From NCBI GenBank assembly GCA_900541395.1, contig UQJT01000065.1, forward strand, positions 1 to 8,325: 8,325 nucleotides of DNA, read 5' to 3'. Origin of the DNA: an uncultured Desulfovibrio sp. (GTDB lineage Bacteria; Desulfobacterota; Desulfovibrionia; Desulfovibrionales; Desulfovibrionaceae). The number at the start of each line of letters is the position of its first letter. The stretch's first letter is position 1. Made by a program: the position numbers and the translations under genes. Shown here one piece after another: positions 6,316 through 8,325 of the stretch. The notes beneath the pieces were generated by a model. That model was not told where the DNA came from and did no database searches. It saw only the letters and a program-made list of their open reading frames with translations.

Positions 6316-6463
6316 TTTGCTTCTTTTGAGCTTCCATCAAGTGGGCGATGGCCTCCATAAAAATCTGTTTGAGGGTTTTTCCCTCCTTAGCTGCCGCCAC
6401 CTTGATTTGCTTGTGCTCCTCCTCTGACACTTGGATGGTTATGGTTTTGATAGATGTTTTCAC
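6308..6463 (-). CDS. Small ribbon-helix-helix (Arc/ParG-like) DNA-binding protein
   Basis: A 51-residue protein with a GTG start reads (M)KTSIKTITIQVSEEEH, then KQIKVAAAKEGKTLKQIF, then MEAIAHLMEAQKKQNG. The alternating KTITIQVS (about 6-13) is the DNA-contacting beta strand of ribbon-helix-helix dimers; EEEHKQIKVAAAKEG and TLKQIFMEAIAHLME form the two helices. Length and pattern match Arc/MetJ-type repressors, plasmid ParG-like proteins and antitoxins. The GTG at 6463-6461 has GGAGG four bases upstream, somewhat close. A perfect TATAAT and a 34-bp palindrome lie immediately upstream, so it probably represses its own promoter. The Rha-methylase gene follows 75 bases downstream, probably in the same transcript. 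No ParA or toxin partner is visible. The family call is good; whether it is a regulator, partition protein or antitoxin is open. Confidence 0.78.
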   Translation of the reverse strand: MKTSIKTITIQVSEEEHKQIKVAAAKEGKTLKQIFMEAIAHLMEAQKKQNG

Positions 6464-6474
6464 AACGCCTCCGT

Positions 6475-6508
6475 GCCAATTTGATAATTGAACAATTATA
6501 AAATTGGC
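6475..6508. promoter_or_regulatory. 34-bp near-perfect palindrome over the RHH promoter (probable operator)
   Basis: On the minus strand GCCAATTT-T-ATAATTG-TT-CAATTAT-C-AAATTGGC has 15 of 16 arm pairs around a two-base centre. It contains a perfect -10 box TATAAT (6500-6495). A bound protein would block polymerase. No good -35 box lies 17 bases upstream; that position is occupied by repeat copy C. The encoded RHH protein is the natural candidate ligand. Confidence 0.75.
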
Positions 6509-6516
6509 AGCCCCGG

Positions 6517-6538
6517 CGCGGGATGGTTTTGATCAAAA
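6517..6538 (+). repeat. Third copy (C) of the 22-bp direct repeat
   Basis: Its first 18 bases, CGCGGGATGGTTTTGATC, are identical to copy B, and its last four (AAAA) match copy A. It has the same orientation as A and B. It lies where the -35 region of the RHH promoter should be and also overlaps the U tract of the terminator of the upstream membrane-protein gene. The spacing makes both a regulatory role and an iteron-like role possible. Confidence 0.75.
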
Positions 6539-6567
6539 AAGCCTGCCTTGATTCACAGGGCGGGCAT
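6535..6567 (-). terminator. Intrinsic terminator of the membrane/zinc-ribbon gene
   Basis: Read leftwards, GCCCGCCCT (near 6566-6558) pairs with AAGGCAGGC (near 6549-6541) with two mismatches. It is followed by TTTTTT (6540-6535), about 12 bases after the stop codon at 6578. The position and the U run support termination. Confidence 0.65.
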
Positions 6568-6577
6568 CTTGTCGGTT

Positions 6578-7144
6578 TTATTTGGGTATAACAGCTTCGG
6601 GATAACATCGGCACCTTGCGCGCGCTCCGGCATGTCCGCCCTCTGGTTCCACATCCCACGAGAATTTTTGCCCGTCATTAAGACGGCAACGCTCGCAGAC
6701 GGCTCCATCGCCGCAGGTTCGCCAAATGTAATACTCGCTCCCCAGCGCCTTGGCCTGTCTTCGCTCTGCGGCAAAAGACGATCGTGCCTCCTTGGCGGAT
6801 ATTCCACTCCCTGTGCCGCAGGTGGAGTCTTCCGACTTCATTTTGCGCCCACAACTCGGGCAGAACTTCGCGTCAAGAGGCATCCGCTCGTCACAATAGG
6901 GGCAATCTCTGGTGGTGTATGAGCCGGGCTTTTGTTTTTTACTCCCTGCCGCAGACGCGTGAGGGATTTCGGTTTTATTTTTCCGTCGCAGCAGGAACCA
7001 GCCGCAAAACAGGGGAAGAACGGCAAGCCAAAGCGCATCCTTTCCCGCTTGCCGCCCCTCCGGCGAAACAAGCAAACACACCGCCGCGAGCAGCATAAGC
7101 CCGCCCGTAATCGCAAACATCCCGCCGAAAATTTTTCGCAACAT
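6578..7144 (-). CDS. Membrane-anchored zinc-ribbon protein with phage Mu F/SPP1 gp7-like C-terminal tail
   Basis: This 188-residue protein has three parts. Two hydrophobic segments (about 5-27 and 37-52) predict two membrane helices. A four-cysteine zinc ribbon follows, CPYC (81-84) and CPSCG (95-99). Residues about 138-182 (YYIWRTCGDGAVC, DGQKFSWD, PEGGHAGARARCRCY) closely resemble the conserved end of the phage Mu F/SPP1 gp7 minor head morphogenesis proteins. Those end in 'Y.WRT..D..V...H..LdGk.fsWd.pP.GGHPG...nCRCya'. Here C150 and C153 occur where the phage proteins usually have a histidine. No other phage structural gene is in the window. The start ATG at 7144 has GAGGAG upstream. It is divergent from the DUF2806-like gene. 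Membrane topology and function are unknown; the motif match is by eye. Confidence 0.75.
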   Translation of the reverse strand: MLRKIFGGMFAITGGLMLLAAVCLLVSPEGRQAGKDALWLAVLPLFCGWFLLRRKNKTEIPHASAAGSKKQKPGSYTTRDCPYCDERMPLDAKFCPSCGRKMKSEDSTCGTGSGISAKEARSSFAAERRQAKALGSEYYIWRTCGDGAVCERCRLNDGQKFSWDVEPEGGHAGARARCRCYPEAVIPK

Positions 7145-7174
7145 AGCTCTCCTCTTGTCTTGACTTTAAACGCC

Positions 7175-7203
7175 TTGAGGCTCGCAATATACCCGGCTAT
7201 TAT
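7175..7203 (+). promoter_or_regulatory. Promoter of the DUF2806-like gene
   Basis: TTGAGG (7175-7180) is followed after 17 bases by TATTAT (7198-7203), four and five matches to the sigma70 consensus. Transcription would begin near 7210, giving a leader of about 26 bases. It overlaps the leftward promoter almost base for base. Confidence 0.55.
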
Positions 7204-7214
7204 TGCCGCGTAAA
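7186..7214 (-). promoter_or_regulatory. Promoter of the membrane/zinc-ribbon gene
   Basis: On the minus strand TTTACG (7214-7209) is followed after exactly 17 bases by TATATT (7191-7186), about 42 bases before the start codon. Each box matches the sigma70 consensus at four or five positions. Its -35 box is one arm of the palindrome at 7209-7222. Confidence 0.5.
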
Positions 7215-7222
7215 TGTTTACG
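7209..7222. promoter_or_regulatory. CGTAAA-TG-TTTACG palindrome shared by two divergent promoters
   Basis: Perfect six-base arms surround a two-base centre. It covers the predicted transcription start of the rightward promoter and the -35 box of the leftward promoter, a position from which one repressor could shut off both genes. No dedicated repressor for it is identified; the RHH protein and the Rha domain protein are candidates by proximity only. Confidence 0.5.
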
Positions 7223-7235
7223 GAAGGAGAAGGGC

Positions 7236-8231
7236 ATGGACTGGCCGATAAAGATAACCGGGGATTTTACTCCACTTGTACAGAGTGCAAGCAAAATAGT
7301 TGATCGTATTGGAGATGCTGTATTTTGCGGACGGGAGCGTAAGGAAGTCTGGAAAAAAGCTTTACAGGAAGCCCAAACGGAACAGGATCGTCAAAAAATA
7401 CTCTCCGGCAAGTGGCAATTTATTGGCGAGAAACTTGTGCCATGCCTCGATATTGTTGATTCTTCTGCCAATGCCTTTCTGGCTATCGGTCAGGAGCAAG
7501 AAGTCCGTAATCTGGCGGGTAATATGCGCATGGCTCTGGAAGCGGCGCAAAATGTGAGCGATGAGGAAGTCGCCGAAGGATGCATCGATCCTGACTGGTT
7601 CGCGCGCTGGCGGCGGGAGGCAAGGGTTATAGGCAACGAGGAAATGCAACGCCTCTGGGGGCGCATTCTGGTGGAAGAAGCGAAAAAGCCTGAATCTGTT
7701 TCGTACAGAACTCTGGATGTATTAAAAAATCTTACGAAGCATGAAGCTGAGCTTTTTTCTAGAATGGGACAGTGGATATTAGGTATCGATGCAATTCCAT
7801 GCGGAATTAATTACAATTTTTCTGAATTTAAATCGCAAGACTATTCTGATCTTCAAGACTGTGGCCTTATTAGAGATTTATCTTTTGTAAATCCAAAATA
7901 TATATTTTTGAATAAAAAATATTTCATTCAAGGAAATGGTTTCCTAATAAATATAGATGAACTCTTTATAGACAAAGATAAATCTATATTTTCTTTTATA
8001 AATTGTGTAAGGCTATCTAATGTTGGAATTGATATCCTAAAAATCGCTGATATAGACAAACTAAATAAAGATAAAATTATATATTTATGCAAAAATATTG
8101 ATAGAGACATTTTTAATTCCTTAGGAAAAAGAAGAATTACTGCCTATTTGCAAGATTCAATCAGTAAGGAAAGAAAATTAATTTACGGCAAAGAACCCCC
8201 TTCCCCCGGAACAATTTCCGGGATGCCCTGA
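7236..8231 (+). CDS. DUF2806-like protein with an AT-rich, unrelated-looking C-terminal half
   Basis: This 331-residue protein has no known activity. Residues about 117-180 (DPDWFARWRREARVIGNEEM, then QRLWGRILVEEAKKP, SYRTLDVLKNLTKHEAELF) fit the DUF2806 pattern found in phage and defence-like islands, as far as I can recall it. The N-terminal part is predicted helical with no signal peptide or membrane segment, so it should be cytoplasmic. The start is ATG 7236, with AGGAG six bases upstream; a TTG start at 7203 lacks one. The gene is GC-rich to about 7690, then abruptly AT-rich (12 of 60 bases G or C at 7861-7920, against 39 of 60 at 7561-7620), and rich in Ile, Lys, Asn and Asp. The last 13 codons are GC-rich again and include a small hairpin. 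Divergent from the membrane/zinc-ribbon gene. Confidence 0.75.
   Translation: MDWPIKITGDFTPLVQSASKIVDRIGDAVFCGRERKEVWKKALQEAQTEQDRQKILSGKWQFIGEKLVPCLDIVDSSANAFLAIGQEQEVRNLAGNMRMALEAAQNVSDEEVAEGCIDPDWFARWRREARVIGNEEMQRLWGRILVEEAKKPESVSYRTLDVLKNLTKHEAELFSRMGQWILGIDAIPCGINYNFSEFKSQDYSDLQDCGLIRDLSFVNPKYIFLNKKYFIQGNGFLINIDELFIDKDKSIFSFINCVRLSNVGIDILKIADIDKLNKDKIIYLCKNIDRDIFNSLGKRRITAYLQDSISKERKLIYGKEPPSPGTISGMP
8205..8222 (+). repeat. 7-bp hairpin inside the 3' end of the DUF2806-like gene
   Basis: CCCGGAA (8205-8211) pairs perfectly with TTCCGGG (8216-8222) around the loop CAAT. It lies just before the larger terminator hairpin. Confidence 0.5.
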
Positions 8232-8267
8232 GCCCTCCGGCGCGTCAATATGACGCGCCGGAGGGCT
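8231..8267. terminator. Perfect 17-bp hairpin at the end of the DUF2806-like gene
   Basis: AGCCCTCCGGCGCGTCA (8231-8247) pairs perfectly with TGACGCGCCGGAGGGCT (8251-8267) around a three-base loop. The first base is the last base of the TGA stop. There is no strong T run on either side (TTCATATATGG follows), so it may be a bidirectional or Rho-assisted terminator. The last 58 bases of the window after it hold no gene; only a weak six-bp hairpin (8292-8306) is visible. Confidence 0.75.
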
Positions 8268-8325
8268 TCATATATGGCTTTAGCCAGTTGAGGAAGCATA
8301 GCTTCCGAAACAGAAATCCACCCGC

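Larger units (their letters stand above)
4984..8325. other. tRNA-adjacent accessory island (partial, right end not seen)
   Basis: Everything beyond the tRNA differs from the left part: phage-type proteins (Rha, methylase, head-protein tail), a small RHH regulator, direct repeats and a gene with an internal AT-rich block. A tRNA-Arg 3' end at its left border fits integrase-mediated insertion. No integrase or repeat of the tRNA 3' end occurs within the window, so the element could continue to the right or be a relic. Confidence 0.5.

Noticed and set aside
5084..6538. Repeats as a CRISPR array
   Set aside because: Only three copies, two of them abutting without spacers and the third more than 1.3 kb away; no cas gene is present.
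6387..6659. 90-codon minus-strand frame over the RHH gene and its promoter
   Set aside because: It crosses a terminator and the palindromic promoter, and the other frame encodes a good RHH protein with its own ribosome binding site.

Overview
The window is a chromosomal segment of a GC-rich Gram-negative bacterium. Gene style, codon use, the YbaL-type antiporter and the phage-type Rha/methylase proteins would fit a sulfate-reducing Desulfovibrionaceae-like deltaproteobacterium. That placement is inference from general familiarity, not from a marker gene. Two parts meet at a tRNA-Arg(CCU) gene.

Left part (1-4906, GC-rich, all genes on the minus strand). Transcription runs from about 4590 down to 833 through a three-gene operon whose genes overlap by ATGA start/stop junctions: (i) a 586-residue protein that fuses a FemAB/BioF2-like GNAT domain to a TraB/GumN (Tiki-type) GxxH domain, (ii) a 293-residue stand-alone paralogue of that GNAT domain, and (iii) a 356-residue radical SAM enzyme with a short SPASM/twitch-like cysteine tail. 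I know of no described pathway with this combination, and it is the most likely undescribed system here. Downstream, on the same strand, lies the first 239 codons of a YbaL/RosB-type CPA2 cation:proton antiporter, cut by the window edge. The 368-base gap before the tRNA holds a possible operon promoter, the tRNA promoter and an unexplained perfect 16-bp hairpin.

Right part (4984-8325) looks like a small accessory island next to the tRNA. It holds a minus-strand module (a 51-residue ribbon-helix-helix protein with a GTG start, possibly a 23-codon ORF, then a Rha-methyltransferase chimera lacking the catalytic DPPY motif). It is bracketed by 22-bp direct repeats (two tandem copies at 5084-5127, one at 6517-6538). 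The RHH promoter is covered by a 34-bp near-perfect palindrome. Upstream are two divergent genes: a 188-residue membrane protein with a zinc ribbon and a phage Mu F/SPP1 gp7-like tail (minus), and a DUF2806-like protein (plus). The latter's gene switches from GC-rich to very AT-rich half way along. Their promoters face each other across a shared palindrome. No integrase, transposase or second att copy is visible, so the island's nature (prophage remnant, satellite or plasmid-derived) stays open.
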